Below, in pieces: positions 35,263 to 43,862 of a stretch of DNA of 64,000 nucleotides. Each line of letters opens with the position of its first letter. Positions within the stretch are counted from its first letter, which is position 1. The notes beneath the pieces are model-generated. The model worked only from the letters and a program-made list of their open reading frames with translations, was not told where the DNA came from and searched no databases. Source of the DNA: KBS-83 sp051025295 (lineage in GTDB: Bacteria; Acidobacteriota; Terriglobia; Terriglobales; Acidobacteriaceae); NCBI GenBank assembly GCA_051025295.1, contig JBMGJV010000002.1. The stretch is one strand, 5' to 3'. Position numbers and translations under genes: made by a program.

Positions 35263-36366
35263 TCAGTATAGGCCAAGGCCCTGCTGGCGCAACACGCGCC
35301 CCACCGCTGCCACCAGCCGGTCGTTCTGCTCGTCGCGCCGCACCGCCACGCGTAGATGACCGGGCGACAGCCCCTCAAAATTTGCACACGAGCGCGTCAG
35401 CACATGCTCAGCAACGATCAGCTCCCGCCACACCTTCTGTGCATCCACCGCCGCCGGTAGCCGCAACAGCAGGAAGTTTGCCGCTGACGCATAGGTCACG
35501 ATGCCCAGCTCCCGAAGCTGCGCTTCCATCCGCGTCCGTCGCTGCTCGTTGCTATTGCGCGTGTCAGCAGCATAGCTTTCATCGGCGAGCGCCGCAGCGG
35601 CAGCCAGCGCAGCCGGCGTGCTCACCGCCCAGATGGGAATAGCTCGCGCCATCTCCTGCGCACGTTCGGCGGAGCTCACCGCGTAGGCCACCCGCAGCGC
35701 TGGCATGGCAAAGAATTTCGTAACCGACCGAAACACAGTCAGGTTCGGCAACGAAGGCGCATACCGCACCAGCGAAGTCGCCGGCGCGTAGTCCACGAAC
35801 GCTTCGTCCAGCAGCACAGTCGCACCCCCTGCCGCAGCGTCTTCCACGATCGCGAGCAGCGTCTCCGCACCAGCCAACGCGCCGGACGGATTCTGCGGAT
35901 TCGCCAGCAGCAGCACACATCGCGTTCCCGCCGTGCGCATGAGCTGCGCCAAAATCTCGCGGTCATACGCGAACCCATGCGGCTCCATCGGCCAAGGCAC
36001 CACCTCCATGCCGGCCTGCTCTGCGCACGCGCGATACTCGCTGAACGCCGGCACCGGCAGCACGCATCGCTGTGCTCCCAGCGTGTTCAGCGCCGCCTGC
36101 AGCAGCGGCACAAACCCATTTCCGACCAGGACGCACTCTGCCGGCACATCCAGCCTCGCGCTCGCCGCTTCCTTCAGCGCGCGATATTCGATATCCGGAT
36201 ACGAGCCCAGGTCGCGAGCCGCGCGATCCAGCGCCGCAACCACTCCCGCCGGCGGCCCGTCGGGATGGATGTTCGCACTGAAGTCGAGCAGCGTCTCCGC
36301 CGCCACCCCGAAGCGCCGTGCAATTTGCGAGGATTGGCCCCCATGCCGCGGAATCGGGTCGTTCAT
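35263..36366 (-). CDS. cobC: threonine-phosphate decarboxylase (CobC/CobD type)
   Basis: PLP enzyme that makes (R)-1-aminopropan-2-yl phosphate, the linker between corrin and nucleotide loop. 367 residues of class I aminotransferase fold; A-N-P-Q-N-P-S-G near 154-161, an Asp in L-L-D-E-A-F-V near 190, and the PLP-binding Lys in S-V-T-K-F-F. The ATG overlaps the cbiB stop. Named CobC in Pseudomonas denitrificans usage, CobD in Salmonella. Confidence 0.9.
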   Translation of the reverse strand: MNDPIPRHGGQSSQIARRFGVAAETLLDFSANIHPDGPPAGVVAALDRAARDLGSYPDIEYRALKEAASARLDVPAECVLVGNGFVPLLQAALNTLGAQRCVLPVPAFSEYRACAEQAGMEVVPWPMEPHGFAYDREILAQLMRTAGTRCVLLLANPQNPSGALAGAETLLAIVEDAAAGGATVLLDEAFVDYAPATSLVRYAPSLPNLTVFRSVTKFFAMPALRVAYAVSSAERAQEMARAIPIWAVSTPAALAAAAALADESYAADTRNSNEQRRTRMEAQLRELGIVTYASAANFLLLRLPAAVDAQKVWRELIVAEHVLTRSCANFEGLSPGHLRVAVRRDEQNDRLVAAVGRVLRQQGLGLY

Positions 36367-37328
36367 CGCCTGCGTCCTCTGCGGCCGCGCACCAGCAGCA
36401 ACGCGGCGATGGTCGTCATCGCTGACGTGAGCACCATCAGGCGCGTTGCCGCTCGCGCATCCACTCGCGAAGCTCGAGCGAAATCAGCGCCCAGCTCCGG
36501 CGTCTGCACCACCTCGCCGCCATACGTGTTCGTGCCGCCCAACCGCACCTGCAGCGCACCCGCCATCGCCGCCTCCGGCTGCCCGGCATTCGGGCTACGG
36601 TGCCTGCTCCCATCCGCGATCCACGTTCGCGCCGCAGCCGCTGCGCTCGCTTCCCGCAACAGGCCCGAGGCCACAACGATCCCCAGCGCCGCTACTCGTG
36701 CCGGCAGAAAGTTCGCAGCATCGTCCAGTCGCGCCGCACACTTCCCGAACCACAGGTAGCGCTCCGTCGTGTGACCAATCATCGAATCGAGCGTGCTCAC
36801 CGCCTTGAAGGCCATCGCCAACGGCACGCCGCCAAGCGTCAGGAAGAACAGCGGCGCCACGATGCCATCGCACGTGCTCTCGGCCACTGTCTCGATCACT
36901 GCTCGGCTGATCTCCGGCTCAGTCAACTCGTGCGTGTCTCGCCCCACAATGCGCGCGAGCCGCTGCCGCGCCCGCGGCAGGTCCCCTGCCTCCAGCGCAT
37001 CGAGCACCGCAGATGCTTCGTCGTAGAGATTGCGCGACGCCAGGCAGCTCGCGCCCAGCCAGACCTCCGCCGCTGTGCCCAGCGCCGGATGCACGCGATG
37101 CATGCAGCGCAGCAGCAGCCATGTCGACCCAAACGTCAGCCCCACCACAGCCGTGGTTGTCACTGCTCCTGCGACAAACTGCCGCGCCCGCGTGTCCGTG
37201 GGTCGGTACAGCACGCGCTCGGCTGTCGTGATCGTGCTTCCTATCAGGCGCACTGGGTGTGGCAGCCACTCCGGGTCGCCCATCCACCAGTCGAGAGCAG
37301 CTGCCCCCAGCAGCACGCGACGCCTCAC
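36363..37328 (-). CDS. cbiB: adenosylcobinamide-phosphate synthase
   Basis: Integral membrane enzyme (CbiB; CobD in the aerobic nomenclature) that joins adenosylcobyric acid to aminopropanol phosphate. 321 residues with the family N-terminus D-W-W-M-G-D-P-E-W-L-P-H-P-V-R, several hydrophobic segments, and a central D-G-I-V-A-P-L-F-F motif. The GTG start overlaps the cobQ stop (GTGA). Confidence 0.92.
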   Translation of the reverse strand: MRRRVLLGAAALDWWMGDPEWLPHPVRLIGSTITTAERVLYRPTDTRARQFVAGAVTTTAVVGLTFGSTWLLLRCMHRVHPALGTAAEVWLGASCLASRNLYDEASAVLDALEAGDLPRARQRLARIVGRDTHELTEPEISRAVIETVAESTCDGIVAPLFFLTLGGVPLAMAFKAVSTLDSMIGHTTERYLWFGKCAARLDDAANFLPARVAALGIVVASGLLREASAAAAARTWIADGSRHRSPNAGQPEAAMAGALQVRLGGTNTYGGEVVQTPELGADFARASRVDARAATRLMVLTSAMTTIAALLLVRGRRGRRR

Positions 37329-38884
37329 ACGTACTCCAGCGCGGAACGTACCGGCTCATACGGGAGTCCGACCCACGCAAGAATTGTGCGCAGATCAAGC
37401 GCAGCCTCCACGTGGTCCGCCAGCCGGTCAAGCGATGCCTCGCGCATCTGCTTCCACGCGCTCCTCTCTCGCGCCGGAGCGAGCCCATGAAACGCACGCG
37501 CAGCCTGCACCACAGCATGGCGGAACACATCTTCGTCGAAGATGCCGTGCACGTACGTGCCCCACACGCGTGTCGACGCATCCACAGCGCCGTCCAGCTT
37601 GCCCGTGCTCAACCTCGCGAGTGCCGCGTCCGCCGCGACATACGTCGTCTCTCCCACGTGAATCTCGTACCCGCGCACGTCGACCGGCTCCATCGTCTGA
37701 CCGAAAAGACAGCGCGCTGCCAGCCGGCCCGTCGTCAGCATCGTCGTCTTCTCCGCCTGCATCACGGTGCGGATCGGCAGCAGCCCCAGCCCCTCCGCCA
37801 TGCCCGCACGCTCCACGCCACCAGGATCGGCAATCGTCTGCCCCAGCATCTGCATGCCTCCGCAGATGCCCACCACCAGTCCACGTTCCGCATGCGCGCG
37901 CACTGCTTCCGCCAGCCCCTGCTCACGCATCCACTCCAGGTCCGCCACCGTCTGCTTACTGCCCGGAAGCAACACCACATCGGCATGTGCGCACGCACTC
38001 GCTGTGCGACACAGCCGCACCTCCGCCGACGGTTCGGAGCGCAGCGAATCGAGATCGGTGAAATTCGAAATCGACGGCAGCGCCACCACCGCAATGCGCA
38101 GCCGCCGCTCCGGATCGTCCGTCGCCGCAGGCCAGCCATCCCCGGTCTCGATGCGCGGCAGCCCCAGGCTGTCCTCCTCTTCGAGCGCCAGCCCGGGCAG
38201 ATACGGAACCACCCCGAGACATGGCTTGGCCACGCGTTGCTCGATGGCAACGATCCCGGGCCGCAGCAACTCCACATCCCCACGAAATTTGTTGATCACG
38301 AACCCGCCGATGCGATCGCGTTCGTCACGGTCCAGCAACTCGAGCGTGCCCAGCAGCGACGCAAATACTCCACCCCGATCGATGTCGCCCACCAGCAGGC
38401 ACCGCGCATCCGCCATGGCGGCCATCCGCATGTTCACAATGTCGTTCTGCTTCAGGTTGATCTCGGCCGGCGATCCCGCACCTTCCAGCACAATCACGTC
38501 GTGCGTCGCTGCAAGCTCGGCGTAACTCTCTTCGACCAGCGGCAGCAGCTCCGTCACGCGCCGTTGGTAGTAGTCCGCGGCTGACAGCTTCTCCCAGATG
38601 CGCCCGCGCACTACCACCTGCGACGTGCGGTCGCCCGCGGGTTTTATCAGGATCGGATTCATATGCACGGACGCTGCGATCCCCGCGGCCTCCGCCTGCA
38701 ACGCCTGCGCCCGCCCGATCTCCAGCCCCTCCGGCGTTGCCGCCGAATTCAGCGACATGTTCTGCGACTTGAATGGCGCCACGCGCACGCCGTGTCGCGC
38801 CAGGATGCGGCACAGCGCTGCGGTCAGCAGCGACTTGCCCACGTGCGATCCGGTGCCGAGCACCATGATGGCCGGCGTCCTCAT
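37325..38884 (-). CDS. cobQ: cobyric acid synthase
   Basis: ATP- and glutamine-dependent amidation of carboxylates b, d, e and g. 519 residues: an N-terminal P-loop domain starting M-V-L-G-T-G-S-H-V-G-K-S and a C-terminal glutaminase domain with the nucleophile in G-I-C-G-G-M-Q-M-L. The ATG at 38884 is chosen over an in-frame start at 38953 that would overlap cobO. 28 bp after cobO. Confidence 0.92.
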   Translation of the reverse strand: MRTPAIMVLGTGSHVGKSLLTAALCRILARHGVRVAPFKSQNMSLNSAATPEGLEIGRAQALQAEAAGIAASVHMNPILIKPAGDRTSQVVVRGRIWEKLSAADYYQRRVTELLPLVEESYAELAATHDVIVLEGAGSPAEINLKQNDIVNMRMAAMADARCLLVGDIDRGGVFASLLGTLELLDRDERDRIGGFVINKFRGDVELLRPGIVAIEQRVAKPCLGVVPYLPGLALEEEDSLGLPRIETGDGWPAATDDPERRLRIAVVALPSISNFTDLDSLRSEPSAEVRLCRTASACAHADVVLLPGSKQTVADLEWMREQGLAEAVRAHAERGLVVGICGGMQMLGQTIADPGGVERAGMAEGLGLLPIRTVMQAEKTTMLTTGRLAARCLFGQTMEPVDVRGYEIHVGETTYVAADAALARLSTGKLDGAVDASTRVWGTYVHGIFDEDVFRHAVVQAARAFHGLAPARERSAWKQMREASLDRLADHVEAALDLRTILAWVGLPYEPVRSALEYV

Positions 38885-38912
38885 CGCTCGCCTCGCACTC
38901 TGCTGGTCCCGG

Positions 38913-39488
38913 TCACCAGGCCCGCGACCACCGCGGCCCGCCATGCGACTCATCGCGCAGCCGCGCGTCCACGCCTGCGCTGTGCTCGATGCGCCGAGCC
39001 AGCAGCCACAACAGGTCCGACAGCCGGTTCAAATACGCCAGGATCTCTTCCTTCACCACTTCGCCCGCTTCGACCAGCCGCACCGTATTCCGCTCGGCGC
39101 GCCGGCACACCGTGCGCGCCATCTCGAACGCCGCGGACTGCGTGTGCGCCCCCGGCAGTGACCAGTCCGCCAGGATGCCCTCGATTGCCTCCGTCTTGTG
39201 GACCAGTGATGTGACAAACTCCACGTCCTCGGCAGAGATCACCGGCGGCACCTTCTTGCTGTTGGGCGGTGTCGCCAGCGCGGAGCCAAGCCGGAACAGC
39301 GTCCGCTGCAGCGTCTCCACCCATCCCACAATCTCCGCATCCTCACAAATGCTGCGCGCAAAGCCGAGCACCGTGTTCAGCTCATCGACCGAACCGTAAG
39401 CCTCCACCCGCACATTCGCCTTCGACACACGAATCCCGCCTGCTAGCCCCGTCTGTCCGCCATCGCCCCGCTTGGTAGAAATGCTCAT
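38913..39488 (-). CDS. ATP:cob(I)alamin adenosyltransferase, PduO type
   Basis: Attaches the 5'-deoxyadenosyl group to cob(I)yrinate diamide or cobalamin. 191 residues of the PduO (not CobA/BtuR) type: N-terminal T-K-R-G-D-G-G-Q-T-G-L, Y-G-S-V-D-E-L-N, and the C-R-R-A-E-R catalytic helix near 140. The ATG at 39488 is preferred to an open frame from 39587. First gene of the cobalamin locus; the usual symbols are cobO or pduO depending on system. Confidence 0.9.
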   Translation of the reverse strand: MSISTKRGDGGQTGLAGGIRVSKANVRVEAYGSVDELNTVLGFARSICEDAEIVGWVETLQRTLFRLGSALATPPNSKKVPPVISAEDVEFVTSLVHKTEAIEGILADWSLPGAHTQSAAFEMARTVCRRAERNTVRLVEAGEVVKEEILAYLNRLSDLLWLLARRIEHSAGVDARLRDESHGGPRWSRAW

Positions 39489-39826
39489 CGTCGCTGCTCT
39501 CCTGCCGCGCGCTACTGCTCCCTGGCCGGAGAGCCGCGTCGGTATCGTAACTAGTTTGGTGACAAAAATGATTCGAATGGTCGCCAAGTACCCCGTCCTG
39601 CGGCGCCCGTGTCAGTTGTTCCAGAATCAGCAGTGTGCACCAGGCGGTCGGGCGGGCACAAGAAAAGGTCGGGTCGCCACTTGCGCCCGCGAAAATCCAC
39701 AGCGGGCAGGTTGCATCTCGGAAGCAGCGGCTTTGGTTGGGAAGAAGTCGCCACGGGAGAGCACGTGTTCTGAACGGAAGCGACCACCGCAAACGTCTTC
39801 ACACGCTCGCGTGGGCCAGCAACAAC
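39489..39826. other. 338-bp gap upstream of the cobalamin locus
   Basis: No supported gene. This is where a promoter for cobO-cobQ-cbiB-cobC should lie. I looked for a second cobalamin riboswitch on the minus strand and found none of its conserved blocks. It holds a weak GCCCGC/GCGGGC hairpin near 39686-39708 and two copies of GTGGCGAC on the minus strand. Confidence 0.5.
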
Positions 39827-40687
39827 TTAGTGCCAGTCGTCGCGCGCAGCCAGCGTGTCGTTCATCACCTGCTCGAAGGCGCTGTGTTTTTTCACTAGGA
39901 TGTCGCTGAAGCTGTGCTCCTGTCGCAGCAGAATCGCCTGCAGCCGCACCAGTTCGAGCAGTGCAAGAAACATGCAGATCACCGCTCGCTCGGAGCGCGC
40001 ATTGCGCAGCATCTGGCTCAGCGGCACGGGGTGGTCTTCCATGGTGAGCCGCCGGCGCAGATAGTCGATCATCTGCCCCACCGTCACCGTCTCCTCATCC
40101 ATGTTCAGGATCGGCCGCTGCTTCACTCGTTCCAGCACTTCACGGAACACGCGCACCAGGTCCATCGTGTCCGCAGCAATCTCGCGCTCACCTGTCTCTT
40201 CGTCGCGAAACTCCGCTGCCAGCGACGGCCGCGACCACGTCGCTTCTTCGATCTGCTGCTTCTGTCGCAGCATCTGTGCCGCATTCTTGAACCGCTCATG
40301 CTCGAGCAGCCGCTCCACCAGCTCGCGCCGCGGATCCTCGCTTTCACCCTCCGGCTCAGCCGGCGAGCGGGGCAGCAGCATGCGGCTCTTGATGTGGATC
40401 AGCAGCGCTGCCGTGTAAATGAAGTCCCCGGCCGCATCTACATCCGTCTGCTTCAGCCGCTCCACATAGCCCAGAAACTGCGCCGTGATCGTCGCAATCG
40501 GAATGTCGTAGATATCGATGTCCTGCTTGCGAATCAGGTCCAGCAGCAGGTCGAGCGGGCCGTCGTATACCTCACCGACGACAACCGAAAACGGCGACAC
40601 GCTCTCTACCGCATCTTTTTTGCGCGCTGGCTTGGCAGCCGCTTTCTGTGCCGTATCGAGCTGCGGATCCCCGGGAACACTCTGCAT
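39827..40687 (-). CDS. scpA: segregation and condensation protein A
   Basis: Kleisin subunit of the SMC-ScpAB condensin. 286 residues; after a Lys/Ala-rich N-terminus comes the typical Y-D-G-P-L-D-L-L-L-D-L-I-R-K block (about 41-54) and D-I-Y-D-I-P-I, which bind the SMC neck. The C-terminal winged helix (about 225-280) binds the SMC head. scpB is 25 kb away on the same strand, although the two genes are often adjacent. Confidence 0.9.
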   Translation of the reverse strand: MQSVPGDPQLDTAQKAAAKPARKKDAVESVSPFSVVVGEVYDGPLDLLLDLIRKQDIDIYDIPIATITAQFLGYVERLKQTDVDAAGDFIYTAALLIHIKSRMLLPRSPAEPEGESEDPRRELVERLLEHERFKNAAQMLRQKQQIEEATWSRPSLAAEFRDEETGEREIAADTMDLVRVFREVLERVKQRPILNMDEETVTVGQMIDYLRRRLTMEDHPVPLSQMLRNARSERAVICMFLALLELVRLQAILLRQEHSFSDILVKKHSAFEQVMNDTLAARDDWH

Positions 40688-40771
40688 CCCGCAAGCCTAC
40701 CGCGAAACGCGGAGTCTGGCGCACTCTCCGGGAGCTCGAAGCTCGCACGCAGGACGATCCGCGTGCAGGGG

Positions 40772-41869
40772 CTACAGGCCGCCTGACGGCAGCAGGTGCA
40801 TCGCGGCATTCACCTCGACCATCGTCGCGGCCGCCCGCAGCCGCGCCTTCGCCGCACCCGCATCCAGAATGTCCCGCACCAGCGCCTCTCTGAACTCCGC
40901 ACGTCGCTCCTGGATCGGCACCAGCTCTCGCGCAATCGAGTCCGCCGCCCAGCCCTTGCACTCCAGGCAACCGATGCCGGCCGTGCGGCAGCCCTCGTAC
41001 ACCTTCAGCAGCGTCTCCTCGCTCGAGAAGACCTTGTGCAGATCACCTACCGGGCACTTGTCCGGATCGCCCGGATCCTTGCGTCGCACGCGCGCCGGAT
41101 CTGTCACCATCGGCCGCAGCTTCTCGCGGATCACCGGCTCGGGGTCAGTCATCAGGATCGTGTTGCCGTAGCTCTTCGACATCTTGCGGCCATCCGTACC
41201 CGGCAGCTTCGGCGACGGCGTCAGCAGCGCCTGCGGCTCCGGCAGGATGTTCGCGCTCGCCTCGGTGTGCTCGCTGTCCCGCCCCTGCGTCGCGGCCACA
41301 TGATTGAAGCGCCTCGCCACCTCGCGCGTCAGCTCGATATGCGCCACCTGGTCCGCACCCACCGGCACATCATGCGCCTGGTAGACCAGGATGTCCGCAG
41401 ACTGCAGCAGCGGATAGCCGAGAAACCCATACGTGCTCAGGTCCTTGCCGGTCAGGTTCTCCTGCTGCTCCTTGTATGTCGGCACACGCTCCAGCCAGCC
41501 CAGCGGCGTCATCATGCTCAGCAGCAGATGCAGCTCAGCATGCTGCGGCACATGGCTCTGCACAAACAGCACGGACTGCTCTGGATCGAGCCCCGCGCCC
41601 AGCCAGTCCAGCGCCACGTCAAGTGTGTTCTGCGCCACGTTCCGCGGGTCGGCGTAGTCCGTCGTCAGCGCGTGATAATCGGCGATGAAGAAGTAGCACT
41701 CGTAGCGCCGCGCCTCGTCCGGCGTGCGCTCGTTCTGCAGCCGCACCCAGTTCTTCAGCGCGCCCATGTAGTTGCCCAGGTGCAGCTTGCCGGTGGGCCG
41801 CATGCCGCTCAGTACGCGGCGCGGCGACAGGAACTTGGACGGAGAGACAGCAGCATCAGTCAGTGGCAT
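40772..41869 (-). CDS. trpS: tryptophanyl-tRNA synthetase, [4Fe-4S]-motif type
   Basis: Class I synthetase charging tRNA-Trp. 365 residues with the HIGH-equivalent G-K-L-H-L-G-N at 27-33 and K-M-S-K-S in D-G-R-K-M-S-K-S. Four cysteines at 272, 294, 301 and 304 form C-x21-C-x6-C-x2-C, very close to the C-x22-C-x6-C-x2-C pattern of the Thermotoga maritima enzyme that binds a [4Fe-4S] cluster. The ATG at 41869 is chosen over the open frame to 42253, which runs into the protease gene. Confidence 0.92.
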   Translation of the reverse strand: MPLTDAAVSPSKFLSPRRVLSGMRPTGKLHLGNYMGALKNWVRLQNERTPDEARRYECYFFIADYHALTTDYADPRNVAQNTLDVALDWLGAGLDPEQSVLFVQSHVPQHAELHLLLSMMTPLGWLERVPTYKEQQENLTGKDLSTYGFLGYPLLQSADILVYQAHDVPVGADQVAHIELTREVARRFNHVAATQGRDSEHTEASANILPEPQALLTPSPKLPGTDGRKMSKSYGNTILMTDPEPVIREKLRPMVTDPARVRRKDPGDPDKCPVGDLHKVFSSEETLLKVYEGCRTAGIGCLECKGWAADSIARELVPIQERRAEFREALVRDILDAGAAKARLRAAATMVEVNAAMHLLPSGGL

Positions 41870-41925
41870 GGATAGGAAGGACGCGCGGTTGCTTTCGCGA
41901 TTGTACCGGGGCAGCAGCAGCCCGC

Positions 41926-42630
41926 TTAGCGCAGACCCGATCCGTGCAGCAGCAGCCCGACGAACAGCCCCAGGATCGGCGACACGATCCGCATCGTCAC
42001 CCAGCCGCCTACGAGGAACGCGAGGAAGAAGCCGAGGTAGCCCATCCTGTCGTACGCTGCCGCCGCGCGGCCGGAGATCATGTGCCGCACCAGGTGCGAT
42101 CCATCCAGTGGCGGAAACGGCATCAGGTTGAACACCGCGAGCACCAGGTTCAACTCGACCGAGATGAAGAACACCAGCGTCAGCGGAAACACCACCGGGG
42201 CCGCAGCCATCAGGTCCGGGTTGAGCGCACCGCTGATCACACCGATCACGCACTCACGGCCCTGCGGCGCATAGCGCTCGACGATCAGCAGCAGCACGAG
42301 CGAGATCACCGCGAGCAGCAAGTTGCTCCCCGGTCCGGCCAGCGTCACCAGCGTGTCATCGCGTTTGTAGTTCTTGAAGTTGCGTCCGGTCACCGGCGTT
42401 GGCTTCGCCCATCCAAACAGCACGCCACCGCCGAACAGTCCCAGCAGCGGCAGCACAATCGTGCCGAACGGATCGATGTGCTTCATCGGGTTCAGCGTCA
42501 CCCGCCCCAGCATGCGTGCCGTCGGATCGCCCAGCCGCGACGCCACCCATGCATGCGCCGCCTCGTGAAACGACAGAGCAAACAGCAGCACAATGAACTC
42601 AAACACCTTGTAGGCGAGCTTCGGATCCAT
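41926..42630 (-). CDS. M50-family site-2-type membrane protease
   Basis: Intramembrane zinc protease of 234 residues without a PDZ domain. The first helix carries the H-E-A-A-H zinc motif (about 22-26); the third ligand is the Asp of N-L-M-P-F-P-P-L-D-G near residue 175. About six membrane segments. Substrates unknown; family members cleave signal-transducing membrane proteins. It lies upstream of trpS on the same strand. Confidence 0.85.
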   Translation of the reverse strand: MDPKLAYKVFEFIVLLFALSFHEAAHAWVASRLGDPTARMLGRVTLNPMKHIDPFGTIVLPLLGLFGGGVLFGWAKPTPVTGRNFKNYKRDDTLVTLAGPGSNLLLAVISLVLLLIVERYAPQGRECVIGVISGALNPDLMAAAPVVFPLTLVFFISVELNLVLAVFNLMPFPPLDGSHLVRHMISGRAAAAYDRMGYLGFFLAFLVGGWVTMRIVSPILGLFVGLLLHGSGLR

Positions 42631-42745
42631 GATGAAAGGCTATGCGTGGAAAGCCCAGCGTAACAGAACGTGATCAGGGAACCGCTGTGACAGCAAAGAG
42701 AGCCGGTTGAGGAGGTAAACGTTCGAGAGTGACCTATCTAAAGGG

Positions 42746-42773
42746 GTCATCCTGAGCGACGCGAAGGATCTGC
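42746..42773. repeat. dispersed CATCCTGAGCGACGCGAAGGATC element
   Basis: Nearly the inverse of the element at 8904-8932, here in noncoding DNA between the M50 and acyltransferase genes. Confidence 0.65.
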
Positions 42774-42810
42774 AGTTCTATCCAGCTAACAGCACAAGCA
42801 GACCAGGGCA

Positions 42811-43659
42811 CTAACCCCCTGATCCCTGATCCCTAATCCCTGACCCCTGCTGTTGCCATCCCTCATCCCCGACATCGCTCTTCTTCTTGATTTCTTTGGC
42901 CGGCACTCCGCCCGCGATCACGCCGTCGCCAACATCTCGCGTCGCCACGGCCATCGCGCCCAGGATCGCGTCCTCGCCCACATTCACGCCCGCCATCACC
43001 GACGAGTGATACGTCACGCGCGCCCGCGGGCCCAGCACTACGCGCCGGTTCTCAATGTCCTTTGAGTTCTTCGCGTGGTGCGCATGCGAGTACACCGCCG
43101 CGTAGTCGCTGATTGACGTGCCTTCGCGCACGATGATCTCGCCGCGATCATCCAGCATCACGTACTTGTGAATGGTGCAGTTGTCCTCGATCGTCAGGTT
43201 GTAGCCGAATGAGAACTCGATGCCGTGAAACAGCTTCACGTTCTTGCCCAGCGACTTGAAGATGTGCGACCCCAGCACGCAGCGGAACCGGAACCCCAGC
43301 CAATGATTCAGCGCCAGCGGCGAACGGTCGAACATCTGCCACAAATAGATCAGAGGCTTGCGCTCGGCATACTTCTGCTCATCGATATCGCCGTAGTACT
43401 CCGGTTCGAGCGTCACGTTCGCCGGATCGAGCGCAAGCTCCACGCAGTTGAACGGCAGCTCCGACACGAGCTGGAAATTCAGCTTGCCCCCGTGCGGCCG
43501 CGCAAAAAGCAGCTGGTGCAGCGTGTCCCGCACAATCTCGTTCCGGAGCTTCGGCTCCTTGTGCTTGGTGAACTCTTCGTTCAGAAAACGCAGCCACCGC
43601 CGGTAAACATCTTCGGCCTCGGCTGTGGGCTTCAACTCGCGATACTTGTATTCAGGCAT
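42811..43659 (-). CDS. hexapeptide-repeat (left-handed beta-helix) acyltransferase
   Basis: 282 residues. The N-terminal half is a helical domain (about 1-110) with no recognised motif. The C-terminal half shows isoleucine-patch hexapeptide turns (about 150-255), including H-K-Y-V-M-L, A-A-V-Y-S-H-A-H-H and G-V-N-V-G-E-D-A-I-L-G-A. This resembles sugar or colanic-acid-type O-acetyltransferases. The last twelve or so residues (Q-Q-Q-G-S-G-I-R-D-Q-G-S-G-G) are encoded by a TCCCTGA heptamer array, so the original stop was probably upstream. Confidence 0.78.
   Translation of the reverse strand: MPEYKYRELKPTAEAEDVYRRWLRFLNEEFTKHKEPKLRNEIVRDTLHQLLFARPHGGKLNFQLVSELPFNCVELALDPANVTLEPEYYGDIDEQKYAERKPLIYLWQMFDRSPLALNHWLGFRFRCVLGSHIFKSLGKNVKLFHGIEFSFGYNLTIEDNCTIHKYVMLDDRGEIIVREGTSISDYAAVYSHAHHAKNSKDIENRRVVLGPRARVTYHSSVMAGVNVGEDAILGAMAVATRDVGDGVIAGGVPAKEIKKKSDVGDEGWQQQGSGIRDQGSGG
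42815..42850. repeat. TCCCTGA heptamer array, partly coding
   Basis: Five near-perfect units (CCCCTGA, TCCCTGA, TCCCTAA, TCCCTGA, CCCCTG). It lies entirely within the 3' end of the acyltransferase reading frame, which stops just beyond it. Confidence 0.85.
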
Positions 43660-43862
43660 AAAAACTCAATTCACCTTGGATGTCCGGGCCCGGCGAAAGT
43701 CTCGCGACTCATTCCATCGCATCGAGGACCCCAGAAGCATCGAGGACGTAAGTAGCAGAAATCGCGAACGACGCCCGGATCCCGACGCTGATTCACCGCC
43801 CGGCAGCAGCAACGTCATGCTTCTCCAGACCGGCCGAACACGCCGCCTCTTTGCACCCGACG

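Noticed and set aside
39489..39826. possible second cobalamin riboswitch upstream of cobO
   Set aside because: None of the conserved blocks (CCGGTG, GCAGCGGTAA-like, B12 box, GAAGACCTGCC) could be found on the minus strand.
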